64,000 nt of DNA, taken from NCBI RefSeq assembly GCF_002514725.1, contig NZ_NTLB01000004.1, forward strand, positions 434,001-498,000, in the 5' to 3' direction. The notes below the pieces were generated by a model, which was not told the DNA's origin, made no database searches, and worked only from the letters and a program-made list of their open reading frames with translations. The translations under genes and the position numbers were made by a program. Shown piece after piece: positions 52,610 through 61,726 of the stretch; the stretch's first letter is position 1, and each line of letters begins with the position of its first letter. This DNA comes from Mangrovitalea sediminis (GTDB lineage Bacteria > Pseudomonadota > Gammaproteobacteria > Pseudomonadales > Oleiphilaceae).

Positions 52610-53182
52610 TCATTCCAGCGCGTCGATGATATCGTGCAGGCTTTCCAGGCGCTCAAGGGGGTCGACCATTTCGGCCAAACGCTGCTTGTCATTCTTTTCA
52701 AGCGGCAGAAGCTCAGTGAGGCGCCAGCCGACATCGCGGCTGTCCGAATAGTCGATATCCAGTTCCATTTCTCGAATCGAGGGGTGCTGCAGGAGCGCCC
52801 GCAGCACGCTGACCAGCTCTTCATGAAAGGATGGTGTGGGAATGGCGGGCTCGTCCATCAGCCATTCGACATCGCCCTCGTTGAGCCCATCCTCCCGTCG
52901 CCAACAGTCCAGTACCGCCACCTTGGCCTCACCGGCAACGGTGATGCCGAGCATGCCGTTATCCATCGACTTGAAATCCACCACCCGCACATAGGTTCCG
53001 ATGTCGTAGAACGCACAGGTCGGTGAGGTTTCCTGCCCATCGCGGATCAACACCACGACGAAGCCCCGGTCGTGGCGCAGGCACCGGCTCAGCATATCCA
53101 CATACCGCGGCTCGAACAGCTGCAGGGACATCCGCCCGCGAGGCAATATCAGCGAATTGAGCGGAAACAGAGGCACCCTCAT
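52610..53182 (-). CDS. LON N-terminal-domain (PUA-like) protein
   Basis: A 190-aa stand-alone LON substrate-binding-domain protein. MRVPLFPLNSLILPRGRMSLQLFEPRYVDML is the diagnostic start and RGFVVVLIRDGQE follows; the C-terminal helices include LEKNDKQRLAEM. No ATPase or protease domain. Role uncertain (protein binding). An ATG at 53233, 17 codons further upstream, has a better ribosome binding site (GGGAG, 6 nt) and may be the true start. The stop abuts the PAP2 gene stop with no gap. Confidence 0.8.
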   Translation of the reverse strand: MRVPLFPLNSLILPRGRMSLQLFEPRYVDMLSRCLRHDRGFVVVLIRDGQETSPTCAFYDIGTYVRVVDFKSMDNGMLGITVAGEAKVAVLDCWRREDGLNEGDVEWLMDEPAIPTPSFHEELVSVLRALLQHPSIREMELDIDYSDSRDVGWRLTELLPLEKNDKQRLAEMVDPLERLESLHDIIDALE

Positions 53183-53368
53183 CACTGCACCGCCAGTTGC
53201 AGGCACGGAGGGATTGCAACATCCATCTGCCATCGTTTGCTCCCGGCAATCCCGGCCAGCTGCTTTTTTTCCGCGCAGCATTCAAGGCCGCCATCACGAT
53301 TTCGTGTTGTCGACAACGCTAGCTCCAATTCTGATTATTATCGTTATCTCTATTTTATGACGCTTACA

Positions 53369-53397
53369 GCGTTTTTCACCCGAAAAACGCCTTTTTT
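53369..53397 (+). terminator. Plus-strand intrinsic terminator beyond the LON gene
   Basis: A perfect 9-bp stem GCGTTTTTC (53369-53377) / GAAAAACGC (53382-53390), 4-nt loop, followed on the plus strand by CTTTTTT. On the minus strand no T run follows. Both neighbouring genes are on the minus strand, so the terminator most simply serves transcripts from the plus-strand operon ending at 52609. Confidence 0.65.
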
Positions 53398-53404
53398 ACA
53401 GTCT

Positions 53405-54655
53405 TTATCGCCCTGTCAGGAGGCTGTGCAGGGCTCCGATCTGGGTACGTGCCTCGCTGATCACACGCAGACTCTGCTGGGGCCCCAGCTCCAGGCACTG
53501 CATACGCTGGAACGCAGGCACCTCGAAGAACGCCGGCAACTGAGGCTCACAATGCTTACCGATGTAGGCATGCAACTGGGCAATGATAACAATGTCGACC
53601 AGGTGAACCTGCTCGTCCCCCGTATCATAAAGCCAGTCTTCCGCATGGCGCGCCACTTCCCCGTAACGAGGCGGAAAATCCCAATGCTCCAGCAGAGCCT
53701 GACCGATCTCGCCACGCAGCGAACGGGAGGTTTCGTCCAATCGGCGGCCGTCGGCGAACAGCGACACGTAATGGTCTGCATACTGCAGCACCGGAATGGT
53801 TCCGATATCGTGCAGGAGTCCCGCCAACAACGCCTCCTCCGGATCAACCCCTGGCAAGGCCCTGGCCAGGACCCAGCTGATCGCAGCCACCTCGCGGGAA
53901 TGATCCCAGAGTCGCGCCATTTCTGCCTGCAACTCCGGCCGTTTGCTCTTGAACAATTCCCGCATGGAAAAGACCGTGACCAGTTGACGGGTCGTCCGCA
54001 ATCCCAGACGTACAACCGCTTCCCGCGTTGTGGCAATTTCACTGAAACCCCGGTAAAGCGGACTGTTGCAAGCTCGCAGCAACTTGGCGGCAATCGCCGG
54101 ATCAGCGCTGACGACACGCCCGATATCTTCTGCGCTCGAGCCCTCTGCGTCGGCAACCCGACGAATACGCATGGCTATGTCCGGCAGGCTCGGCAGCGTC
54201 ACCTTGTTGGCGCGCAGGTCCCGGTAGAACTCCATCAACACCGCGTAATCGTCGTCAGCCACGGTATCCGTCTTGTTCTCGGCAGACTCGTCATCAAGTG
54301 GCGCAGCCTGTAGGAGCTGACGCAAAACATCTGCAGGTACCACGACGAAGGTGCTGCCCTCGCTGGCGTAGGCATCGCAGGTTCGCGGTTCGCCCCGGGC
54401 AATCGGCAAACTGGCTTCCGGGTCGTCCGCCGCGACAGAACTTTCCAGGCCGTCGCCCTGACGCAGGCAGACACTCCCTTCCAGCAGAAAATAATCGTTA
54501 CCGTCGCAACTGCCAGACTCGAATAACTGCTGACCGGCCTTCAGGCGCCGCAGCGACAGGCGTTCGGCCAGCAGGATCAACTGGTCTTCCGACAACCGGT
54601 CCAGTGGCGTGAACTGCTTCAACCGCTGGACCGCTGAAAGCACCGCTGCCGCCAT
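53405..54655 (-). CDS. cNMP-binding / HDOD signalling protein
   Basis: A 416-aa protein. N-terminal cyclic-nucleotide-binding-like beta-roll (about 10-115; LKAGQQLFESGSCDGNDYFLLEGSVCL) followed by an HDOD domain (about 150-350; VTLPSLPDIAMRIRRVADAEG, SADPAIAAKLLRACNSPLYRG and LAGLLHDIGTIPVLQ). The HD-type LLHDIG motif is retained, but the full HD-GYP metal set is not evident. HDOD proteins act in signalling and stress or c-di-GMP circuits; the ligand is unknown. ATG at 54655 with GGAAGGAG upstream. It is monocistronic. Confidence 0.82.
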   Translation of the reverse strand: MAAAVLSAVQRLKQFTPLDRLSEDQLILLAERLSLRRLKAGQQLFESGSCDGNDYFLLEGSVCLRQGDGLESSVAADDPEASLPIARGEPRTCDAYASEGSTFVVVPADVLRQLLQAAPLDDESAENKTDTVADDDYAVLMEFYRDLRANKVTLPSLPDIAMRIRRVADAEGSSAEDIGRVVSADPAIAAKLLRACNSPLYRGFSEIATTREAVVRLGLRTTRQLVTVFSMRELFKSKRPELQAEMARLWDHSREVAAISWVLARALPGVDPEEALLAGLLHDIGTIPVLQYADHYVSLFADGRRLDETSRSLRGEIGQALLEHWDFPPRYGEVARHAEDWLYDTGDEQVHLVDIVIIAQLHAYIGKHCEPQLPAFFEVPAFQRMQCLELGPQQSLRVISEARTQIGALHSLLTGR

Positions 54656-55047
54656 GATCACTCCTTCCCCTGGCCAGCAGGACCGGCCCCCAAACAAAGC
54701 GATTCCAATAAATGATACTTTTCAGTGTATCAGGCTATCCGGACATGCGACGCGCTCTGCCACCGAGGCGTTGCGGCAGTGTGATCCAGTCCATGCATCA
54801 GTCTCCGCAAGCTGTCATAGGTCTGATATCCTAGAACATCGCTGAATACGCCTATCTGCTATTTCGCAGGACTTCAGTCTTAGCCGGCCGACGTATCTTG
54901 CCGCTCTTCCGTTGAGGATTGCCTGCATCCTTGGCGGCACTCAAAAACCCGGCGGAATCGGACCAGCTCAGCGGATAGACGTATTCAGCGGCGCCCATGC
55001 ACCGAATTTGAACCCGAACGAATCTGACCCCGAAGAGAAACGACGCC
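54656..55047. other. Divergent intergenic region (HDOD / ilvD)
   Basis: About 390 bp without a believable gene. It contains an inverted repeat TGATAC-N8-GTATCA (54713-54732) near the HDOD gene promoter side. No branched-chain attenuator leader peptide was recognised before ilvD. Confidence 0.45.
54713..54732. promoter_or_regulatory. Inverted repeat upstream of the HDOD gene
   Basis: TGATAC (54713-54718) and GTATCA (54727-54732) form a 6-bp inverted repeat with an 8-bp spacer, 58 bp upstream of the start codon. It could be an operator; no regulator is known. Confidence 0.3.
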
Positions 55048-56883
55048 ATGCCACAGTATCGATCACGCACGACCACCCAGGGACGCAACATGGCCGGCGC
55101 GCGCGCACTCTGGCGCGCCACAGGCATGAAGAACGAGGATTTCGACAAGCCGATTATTGCCGTTGCCAACTCGTTCACCCAGTTCGTTCCCGGCCACGTC
55201 CACCTCAAGGATCTGGGACAGCTGGTCTGCCGCGAGATCGAAAAGGCCGGTGGCGTCGCCAAGGAATTCAATACCATCGCCGTGGACGACGGTATCGCAA
55301 TGGGTCATGACGGTATGCTGTATTCACTGCCGTCCCGCGAACTGATTGCCGATTCGGTCGAGTACATGGTCAATGCACACTGCGCCGACGCCCTGGTGTG
55401 CATTTCCAACTGCGACAAGATCACCCCGGGCATGCTGATGGCCGCTTTGCGCCTGAACATCCCGGCCATTTTCGTGTCCGGCGGCCCGATGGAAGCCGGT
55501 AAGACCAAGCTGTCCGACCACAAGCTGGATCTGGTCGATGCCATGGTGATTGCCGCGGACGCCAACGCCAGCGACGAGCAGGTCGCCGAATACGAGCGCA
55601 GCGCCTGCCCCACCTGTGGTTCCTGCTCGGGCATGTTCACCGCCAACTCCATGAACTGTCTCACTGAAGCCCTGGGCCTTTCGTTGCCGGGGAACGGCAC
55701 CATGCTGGCCACCCATGCTGACCGCGAAGCCCTGTTCCTGCAGGCCGGGCGCCAGATCGTTACCAACGCCCGCCGGTACTACGAGGAAGAGGACGACAGC
55801 GTTTTGCCGCGCAATATCGCATCGCGGCGCGCCATGGAAAATGCCATGACCCTGGACATCGCCATGGGCGGCTCCACCAACACCATCCTGCACTTGCTGG
55901 CGGCTGCCCAGGAAGCAGAGGTGGACTTCACCATGCAGGATATCGACGCCCTGTCCCGCAGCGTGCCGCAGCTTTGCAAGGTCGCGCCCAACAGCCCCAA
56001 ATACCATATGGAAGACGTGCACCGTGCCGGCGGCATCATGGGCATTCTGGGCGAACTGGACCGTGCCGGTCTGCTTAAAAGCGACTGCCCGACCGTACAC
56101 AGCCCGACGCTCGGCGATGCCCTGAACCAGTGGGATATCATGCGCCAGCCGACACCGGAAGTGATCGAATTCTTCAAGGCCGGTCCGGCCGGTATCCCGA
56201 CCCAGCAGGCCTTCAGCCAGTCTACCCGCTGGCCGAGCCTGGACGGCGACCGCGCCAACGGCTGTATCCGTTCGCTGGAGCATGCCTACTCCCGGGAAGG
56301 CGGCCTGGCCGTGCTTCGCGGCAATATCGCCGAAGACGGCTGTGTGGTGAAAACGGCAGGGGTCGACGATTCGATCCTGGTCTTCGAAGGTTCGGCCCGG
56401 ATTTTCGAGAGTCAGGACGCTGCGGTTAAAGGCATCCTGAACGACGAAGTGAAGGAAGGCGATGTGGTAGTAATCCGCTACGAGGGTCCGAAAGGTGGTC
56501 CCGGCATGCAGGAAATGCTCTATCCCACCAGTTACCTGAAGTCCAAGGGACTCGGCAAGGCCTGCGCCCTGATGACCGACGGACGCTTCTCCGGCGGCAC
56601 TTCCGGCCTGTCGATCGGCCACGTATCACCGGAAGCCGCCGCGGGTGGCGCCATTGGCCTGGTTCAGGAAGGTGACCGGATCCGGATCGACATTCCCAAC
56701 CGCTCCATCGATGTCCTTGTGGACGAAGCTACCCTGGCCGCCCGCCGTGCAGAGCAGGACAAACTCGGCTGGAAACCGGCGCAGCCGCGCGAACGCAAGG
56801 TGTCGGCGGCACTCAAAGCCTATGCATTGCTGGCAACCAGTGCCGACCGCGGTGGGGTTCGGGATTTGAGTAAGCTGGACTGA
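55048..56883 (+). CDS. ilvD: Dihydroxy-acid dehydratase
   Basis: A 611-aa iron-sulfur enzyme in valine/isoleucine synthesis. Cluster-related Cys: [11 protein letters not shown] (about 122) and [11 protein letters not shown] (about 190-200). Mg site region [13 protein letters not shown]-terminal segments [23 protein letters not shown] and [11 protein letters not shown] are typical. Full length. GAGA and AAACGACGCC precede the ATG, a weak ribosome binding site. Monocistronic. Confidence 0.97.
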   Translation: MPQYRSRTTTQGRNMAGARALWRATGMKNEDFDKPIIAVANSFTQFVPGHVHLKDLGQLVCREIEKAGGVAKEFNTIAVDDGIAMGHDGMLYSLPSRELIADSVEYMVNAHCADALVCISNCDKITPGMLMAALRLNIPAIFVSGGPMEAGKTKLSDHKLDLVDAMVIAADANASDEQVAEYERSACPTCGSCSGMFTANSMNCLTEALGLSLPGNGTMLATHADREALFLQAGRQIVTNARRYYEEEDDSVLPRNIASRRAMENAMTLDIAMGGSTNTILHLLAAAQEAEVDFTMQDIDALSRSVPQLCKVAPNSPKYHMEDVHRAGGIMGILGELDRAGLLKSDCPTVHSPTLGDALNQWDIMRQPTPEVIEFFKAGPAGIPTQQAFSQSTRWPSLDGDRANGCIRSLEHAYSREGGLAVLRGNIAEDGCVVKTAGVDDSILVFEGSARIFESQDAAVKGILNDEVKEGDVVVIRYEGPKGGPGMQEMLYPTSYLKSKGLGKACALMTDGRFSGGTSGLSIGHVSPEAAAGGAIGLVQEGDRIRIDIPNRSIDVLVDEATLAARRAEQDKLGWKPAQPRERKVSAALKAYALLATSADRGGVRDLSKLD

Positions 56884-56921
56884 GGCCGAGTTGGCCGGGC
56901 GTTTTCGCGCCGGCCTCCTTT

Positions 56922-57038
56922 CCCCCTCTCCCTAACCCTCTCCCGCCAGGGGAGAGGGAACCTGCTCCGGGCTCACTCAACTGTTGAGGTATGGTCTCCC
57001 CTCGCCCCTGGTGGGAGAGGGGCCGGGGGAGAGGGGGG
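56922..57038. repeat. REP/MITE-like imperfect palindrome
   Basis: Left arm 56922-56952 and right arm 57005-57037 are near-perfect reverse complements: CCCCCTCTCCC, CCCTCTCCC and CCAGGGG blocks match, differing in the short TAA/CCGGC spacer and one base. They flank a 52-bp centre. CCCTCTCCC...CCAGGGG elements of this type are dispersed between genes in many gammaproteobacteria. Confidence 0.7.
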
Positions 57039-57059
57039 AAAGCCTCCCCGCAAACCATA

Positions 57060-57093
57060 AAAAAGCCGGGAAGTTCTCACTCCCCGGCTTTTT
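57060..57093. terminator. Bidirectional terminator between ilvD and paaK
   Basis: A perfect 11-bp stem AAAAAGCCGGG (57060-57070) / CCCGGCTTTTT (57083-57093), 12-nt loop, gives a T run on both strands. It serves the convergent ilvD and paa operons. Confidence 0.9.
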
Positions 57094-57129
57094 CTTAGGT
57101 CCCTTTTGCCTGAAGTCCCTTACAGCAGA

Positions 57130-58443
57130 CTATTCCTTCCGCAAATCGAACACGTGCTTGGCCTTACCCTCGGAACGGGCCAAGGAACCGGCGTTGTGCA
57201 CCTCAACATCACAGGAAATACCGATACAGGACTTGATATGGTGGCGCAGCTCCTTCACCAAATGCCCACGCTTGTCTTCTCCTGCATCGCTGGCTTCCGG
57301 CTTCAACTCGACCCGGACCTTGATGCTGTCCAGATGGCCTTTGCGGCTCACTTCGATTTCATAATGCGGCGCAAAGGCCGGCATTTTCAGCACCTGCTCC
57401 TCAATCTGGGTCGGGAAGACATTGACACCGCGAATGATCAGCATGTCGTCGCTACGACCGGTGATCTTGTCGATCCGGCGCATGGGACGGGCGCTACCCG
57501 GTAGCAAGCGGGTCAGGTCGCGAGTGCGGTAGCGTATGACCGGCAACGCTTCCTTGGTCAGTGTGGTGAAGACCAACTCACCGTATTCGCCATCCGGCAG
57601 GACTTCACCGGTTTCAGGATTGATGATTTCCGGATAGAAGTGATCTTCCCAGATGGTGGGACCATCTTTGGTCTCGATGCATTCCATGCCAACACCAGGC
57701 CCCATTACCTCAGAAAGCCCATAGATATCCAGCGCATGAATGCCGAGCCGGTTTTCCAGCTCTGTCCGCATGGTGCCGGTCCAGGGTTCGGCCCCGAAGA
57801 TACCGATACGCAGGCTGGTATCGCGCGGGCTAATGCCCTGCCGCTCCATTTCGTCGGCAATATTGAGCATATAGGACGGCGTCACCATGATGATTTCAGG
57901 CTGAAAATCCATAATCAGCTGGACCTGCTTCTCCGTCTGTCCGCCTGACATGGGGATGACCGTGCAACCCAACCGCTCGGCACCGTAATGCGCACCGAGA
58001 CCACCCGTGAACAGGCCATAACCATAAGCCACGTGCACCTTGTCTCCGGGGTGGCCTCCACCGGCACGGATCGAACGCGCGACCACATCGGCCCAGTTGT
58101 CGATATCCTTTTGGGTATAGGCAACCACGGTCGGTTTTCCGGTCGTACCACTTGAAGCATGGACCCGGACCACGTCCCGCATCGGCGTCGCCACCATACC
58201 GAACGGATAATTCTCCCGCAGGTCATTCTTTGCGGTGAAGGGGAACAGACTCAGGTCGCTCAATTGCTTAAGGTCAAACGGATGCACCCCGGCCTTATCA
58301 AACGCTTTCCGGTAAAAAGGAACGTTGTTATAGGCGTGTGCCAGGCTCCAGCGCATCCGCTCGAGCTGCAGGTGGCGCAGTTCTTCGGTACTGGCGGTTT
58401 CAATGGCTTCGAGCCGGTTCTGAACATTCACAGGCGTAGTCAT
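57130..58443 (-). CDS. paaK: Phenylacetate-CoA ligase
   Basis: A 437-aa adenylate-forming enzyme that activates phenylacetate to phenylacetyl-CoA. AMP-binding core VHASSGTTGKPTVVAY (about 93-108); IFGAEPWTGTMRTELE; GLSEVMGPGV; C-terminal TGRSDDMLIIRGVNVFPTQIEE. ATG at 58443, after a longer in-frame start was rejected. Last gene of paaG-H-I-J-K. Confidence 0.95.
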   Translation of the reverse strand: MTTPVNVQNRLEAIETASTEELRHLQLERMRWSLAHAYNNVPFYRKAFDKAGVHPFDLKQLSDLSLFPFTAKNDLRENYPFGMVATPMRDVVRVHASSGTTGKPTVVAYTQKDIDNWADVVARSIRAGGGHPGDKVHVAYGYGLFTGGLGAHYGAERLGCTVIPMSGGQTEKQVQLIMDFQPEIIMVTPSYMLNIADEMERQGISPRDTSLRIGIFGAEPWTGTMRTELENRLGIHALDIYGLSEVMGPGVGMECIETKDGPTIWEDHFYPEIINPETGEVLPDGEYGELVFTTLTKEALPVIRYRTRDLTRLLPGSARPMRRIDKITGRSDDMLIIRGVNVFPTQIEEQVLKMPAFAPHYEIEVSRKGHLDSIKVRVELKPEASDAGEDKRGHLVKELRHHIKSCIGISCDVEVHNAGSLARSEGKAKHVFDLRKE

Positions 58444-58537
58444 AACCACTCCACTTGTTTTTGTGTGGTCGATCACTTGATCTCACTGTCAGGCCAGACC
58501 TGACCGTTCACAGGGACGCCCCGTGCGTCCCGGCCCC

Positions 58538-59743
58538 TCAAAGGCGTTCGATCACCATAGCGATACCCTGCCCCACGCCAATGCACATGGTACATAGCGC
58601 GTAACGTCCCTGCCGGACTTCCAGCTCATGCAGAGCCGTCGTCACCAGGCGAGCGCCGCTCATGCCCAGCGGATGCCCCAAGGCGATGGCACCACCGTTG
58701 GGATTCACCCGGGCATCGTCATCGGCCAGCCCCAGCTGACGCGTCACTGCCAGCGATTGCGCCGCAAAGGCTTCATTCAGTTCAATGACATCCATATCCG
58801 CCAGCGTCAAGCCGGTCAACTGCAACACCTTGAGTGTCGCCGGTGCCGGCCCGATTCCCATGATACGAGGTTCAACACCGGCCGTGGCCATGCCCACTAC
58901 CCGTGCCCGCGGCTTGAGGTCGAAGCGATTCGCCGTCGCTTCCGATCCCAGCAACAGGGCACAGGCACCATCGTTGACACCGGAGGCATTGCCAGCGGTC
59001 ACACTGCCGCCCTGACGGAACGGCGCTGGCAAGCGGGCCAGTTTTTCCAGCGTGGTGTCAGCGCGCGGGTGCTCGTCCTGATCGACGATCAACGGATCGC
59101 CCTTTCGCTGGGGAATCCGTACCGCCACGATTTCCTGTGCCAGACGACCGGAAGCCTGTGCCGCGGCGGTCTTCTGCTGGCTGCGCAGTGCAAAGGCGTC
59201 CTGGTCTTCCCGGGAAATCGAAAACTGCTCGGCAACGTTCTCCGCCGTTTCCGGCATGGAGTCGATGCCATAACGCTCCTTCATGATGCGGTTGACGAAA
59301 CGCCAACCAATCGTTGTATCGAACATATTGGCCGAACGCCCAAAGGCTTCGGTCGACTTGCCCACAACGAACGGCGCCCTGGACATAGACTCCACACCAC
59401 CCGCAATCACGAGCTGGTTTTCACCGGTTCGAATGGCACGGGCCGCCATACCGATCGCATCCATCCCCGACCCGCACAGACGGTTGACGGTACTGCCCGG
59501 CACTGAGACCGGCAGGCCCGCCAGTAACGCCGACATCCGTGCCACGTTGCGATTGTCCTCACCCGCCTGGTTGGCGCAGCCGTAGATGACATCATCCACC
59601 TGTGCCCAATCCACGTGAGGATTCCGCTCCATCAGTGTTTGCATGGGAATAGCACCGAGATCGTCGGCACGCACGGCCGACAAGGCGCCGCCATAACGGC
59701 CGATAGGCGTACGAATGGCATCAAAGATATAGGCGTCGGACAT
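58538..59743 (-). CDS. paaJ: 3-oxoadipyl-CoA / 3-oxo-5,6-dehydrosuberyl-CoA thiolase
   Basis: A 401-aa thiolase. Active-site Cys in VNRLCGSGMDAIG (about 90); His in GGAIALGHPLGMSGAR; second Cys in CTMCIGVGQG near the end. Sequence is of the PcaF/PaaJ type (EDNRNVARMSALLAGLP). It makes the two thiolytic cleavages releasing succinyl- and acetyl-CoA in the paa route. Separated from paaI by 2 bp. Confidence 0.93.
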   Translation of the reverse strand: MSDAYIFDAIRTPIGRYGGALSAVRADDLGAIPMQTLMERNPHVDWAQVDDVIYGCANQAGEDNRNVARMSALLAGLPVSVPGSTVNRLCGSGMDAIGMAARAIRTGENQLVIAGGVESMSRAPFVVGKSTEAFGRSANMFDTTIGWRFVNRIMKERYGIDSMPETAENVAEQFSISREDQDAFALRSQQKTAAAQASGRLAQEIVAVRIPQRKGDPLIVDQDEHPRADTTLEKLARLPAPFRQGGSVTAGNASGVNDGACALLLGSEATANRFDLKPRARVVGMATAGVEPRIMGIGPAPATLKVLQLTGLTLADMDVIELNEAFAAQSLAVTRQLGLADDDARVNPNGGAIALGHPLGMSGARLVTTALHELEVRQGRYALCTMCIGVGQGIAMVIERL

Positions 59744-59745
59744 GA

Positions 59746-60195
59746 TTAAATTTCCTCTCGAATAACGGGACCACGAACCTGATAGGACTTGCCACGGAAC
59801 AGGGCAACCAGATCTCCCAACTGGTTCTCGACACGGACGTCGTAAACCCCGGTGCGACCGTTACGGGAACGCTCTTCCGCCGTCGCGGTCAGAACATCGC
59901 CGAGCTTGGCCGGCGCGATGTAATCGATACTGCACCCCGACGCGACAGTCGCCGCATTCTGGGAATTACAGGCAAAGGCAAACGCGGAATCCGCCAGGGT
60001 GAACATATAGCCGCCATGACAGGTATCGTGCCCCTGCAACATTTCCTCGGTGACCGTCATACGCAGTACAGAAACACCCGGAGCCATACGCAGTATCTGC
60101 ATCCCCAGATGACGGGTGGCGCGATCGCGCTCGAACAGGGCGGCAGCACAGCGCTCGGCCAACTCCTGGGGACTCAATTCAGACACATCAGACAT
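59746..60195 (-). CDS. paaI: Hydroxyphenylacetyl-CoA thioesterase
   Basis: A 149-aa HotDog-fold thioesterase. DTCHGGYMFTLADSAFAFACN is the active-site helix and VASGCSIDYIAPAKLGDVLTA the following strand. PaaI rescues CoA trapped in dead-end thioesters. ATG at 60195 with GGAGG 8 nt upstream is preferred to the adjoining TTG; the gene overlaps the paaH end by 8 bp. Confidence 0.94.
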   Translation of the reverse strand: MSDVSELSPQELAERCAAALFERDRATRHLGMQILRMAPGVSVLRMTVTEEMLQGHDTCHGGYMFTLADSAFAFACNSQNAATVASGCSIDYIAPAKLGDVLTATAEERSRNGRTGVYDVRVENQLGDLVALFRGKSYQVRGPVIREEI

Positions 60196-61723
60196 CAAGT
60201 GTTCCTCCGGAAAAAACGGTTTTTCTCAGCAGCAGCGAAGGTCGGTAACGATCCTCGCCATAGGCATCCTCCAAATGACGCAGACAGCGGAATACCGCCT
60301 CCACGCCAAGACGCGTAGCCCACTCGAGCGGCCCAGCCGGGTAATTCACACCAAAGCGCATGGCCGAATCCGCATCGGCAGCGGAGCAAACGTCCTGATG
60401 CACCGCGTCGGCAGCCTCGTTGGCAAGCATGCAAACCGTACGCATGACCAACAGGCCCGGGTGATCTTCAATGACGGAAACTTCAATACCGGCTGCCTGG
60501 AACAAGCCGGTAACGGCCTGCCGGGAAGCCTCATCGGTCATGGGAGAATAGGTCACCGCCAGACGCCGGCAGTTGGCGTAATCGAGGGCCAGGTCGAACA
60601 GGGCCAACCTGGGCGTACCCTGGGTCACGCTTCGCTCGGCGGCAAGCCGGCCATCGGTCAGGGCCAGCGCCAGGCTACCAATCCGAATAAGACCTGCACC
60701 GGCGCGTTCGACAACGTTCACGCCAGCCGCACGCCAGCGCGCAATCAAGGGTGAGGCTACGCCAAGGCTGCCTTCGACGACGATGGTGCCGGGCCTATCG
60801 CAGGCGGGTTCAGTCTTGGGCTGAGGCGTTTCGGCCCCTTCGCGGTAATCGTAGAAGCCGCGGCCGTTCTTGCGGCCAAGCCGGTTGCCATTGACCAGTT
60901 CGAGCTGCAACAACGAGGGCTGAAAACGTGTATCGCCGTAGTAAGCATCAAATACGGAACGTGTAACCGCATAATTGACGTCGTGACCAATCAGGTCCAT
61001 CAATTCGAAGGGGCCCATACGAAAGCCGCCAGCTTCGCGCATCACGGCATCCAGCGTCGCCAGATCCGTCGCGCCTTCCTCAATGGCACGCAGGCCTTCT
61101 GCATAAAACGGTCGCGCCACGCGGTTAACGATAAATCCCGGCGTCGAACGGGTGAAGACCGGCTGTTTGCCCCAGGCGCTTGCCGTGGCATGGATGCACG
61201 CCGCCACCGCCTCAGAGGTATCCAGCCCCTTAACCACTTCCACCAGTTTCATAATCGGTGCCGGGTTAAAGAAATGCATGCCAACCAGACGCTGGGGATG
61301 ATCCAGAGCACTGGCGATAGCCGTCACGGAAATGGAAGAGGTATTGGTGGCAAGCAACGTATCGGGGCCACACAGGGATTCCAGTTCACGAAACAGCGCC
61401 TGTTTCACATCCAGACGTTCGACAATGGCCTCGATGACCAATGTCGCTGGACTCAGATCGGACAGACTCTGTGCCGGACGCAGGCGCTGCAGAATACGGT
61501 CTCGCTCGTCTGCCGCCAGTTTCCCTCTGCCGACCAGCTTCTCCAGCCCCGCAGCCGTGGCGGCAAGCGCCTTTTCCACCGTTTCACGCTGCTGATCGAA
61601 CAGCAACACCTCATGGCCATACTGGGCCGCTACCTGGGCAATGCCCGCGCCCATGGTGCCGGCACCCACAACCGCCACGACGGCCTGACGCGACAACGCG
61701 TCACCCGCTGTCATTTCGTGCAT
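60188..61723 (-). CDS. paaH: 3-hydroxyadipyl-CoA dehydrogenase
   Basis: A 511-aa NAD-dependent 3-hydroxyacyl-CoA dehydrogenase. NAD-binding VAVVGAGTMGAGIAQVAAQ (about 15-33), MHFFNPAPIMKLVEVVKG, and SSIS, then a duplicated C-terminal dehydrogenase domain (about 290-505; MRFGVNYPAGPLEWATRLG). PaaH oxidises 3-hydroxyadipyl-CoA to 3-oxoadipyl-CoA. ATG at 61723 is 3 bp after the paaG stop. Confidence 0.95.
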   Translation of the reverse strand: MHEMTAGDALSRQAVVAVVGAGTMGAGIAQVAAQYGHEVLLFDQQRETVEKALAATAAGLEKLVGRGKLAADERDRILQRLRPAQSLSDLSPATLVIEAIVERLDVKQALFRELESLCGPDTLLATNTSSISVTAIASALDHPQRLVGMHFFNPAPIMKLVEVVKGLDTSEAVAACIHATASAWGKQPVFTRSTPGFIVNRVARPFYAEGLRAIEEGATDLATLDAVMREAGGFRMGPFELMDLIGHDVNYAVTRSVFDAYYGDTRFQPSLLQLELVNGNRLGRKNGRGFYDYREGAETPQPKTEPACDRPGTIVVEGSLGVASPLIARWRAAGVNVVERAGAGLIRIGSLALALTDGRLAAERSVTQGTPRLALFDLALDYANCRRLAVTYSPMTDEASRQAVTGLFQAAGIEVSVIEDHPGLLVMRTVCMLANEAADAVHQDVCSAADADSAMRFGVNYPAGPLEWATRLGVEAVFRCLRHLEDAYGEDRYRPSLLLRKTVFSGGTLDV

Positions 61724-61726
61724 GGG

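Noticed and set aside
56813-57058. Minus-strand frame with repeated Gly/Arg/Pro (SPGGRGLGRGG)
   Set aside because: It is a translation of the REP/MITE-like palindrome and the ilvD 3' end, not a gene.
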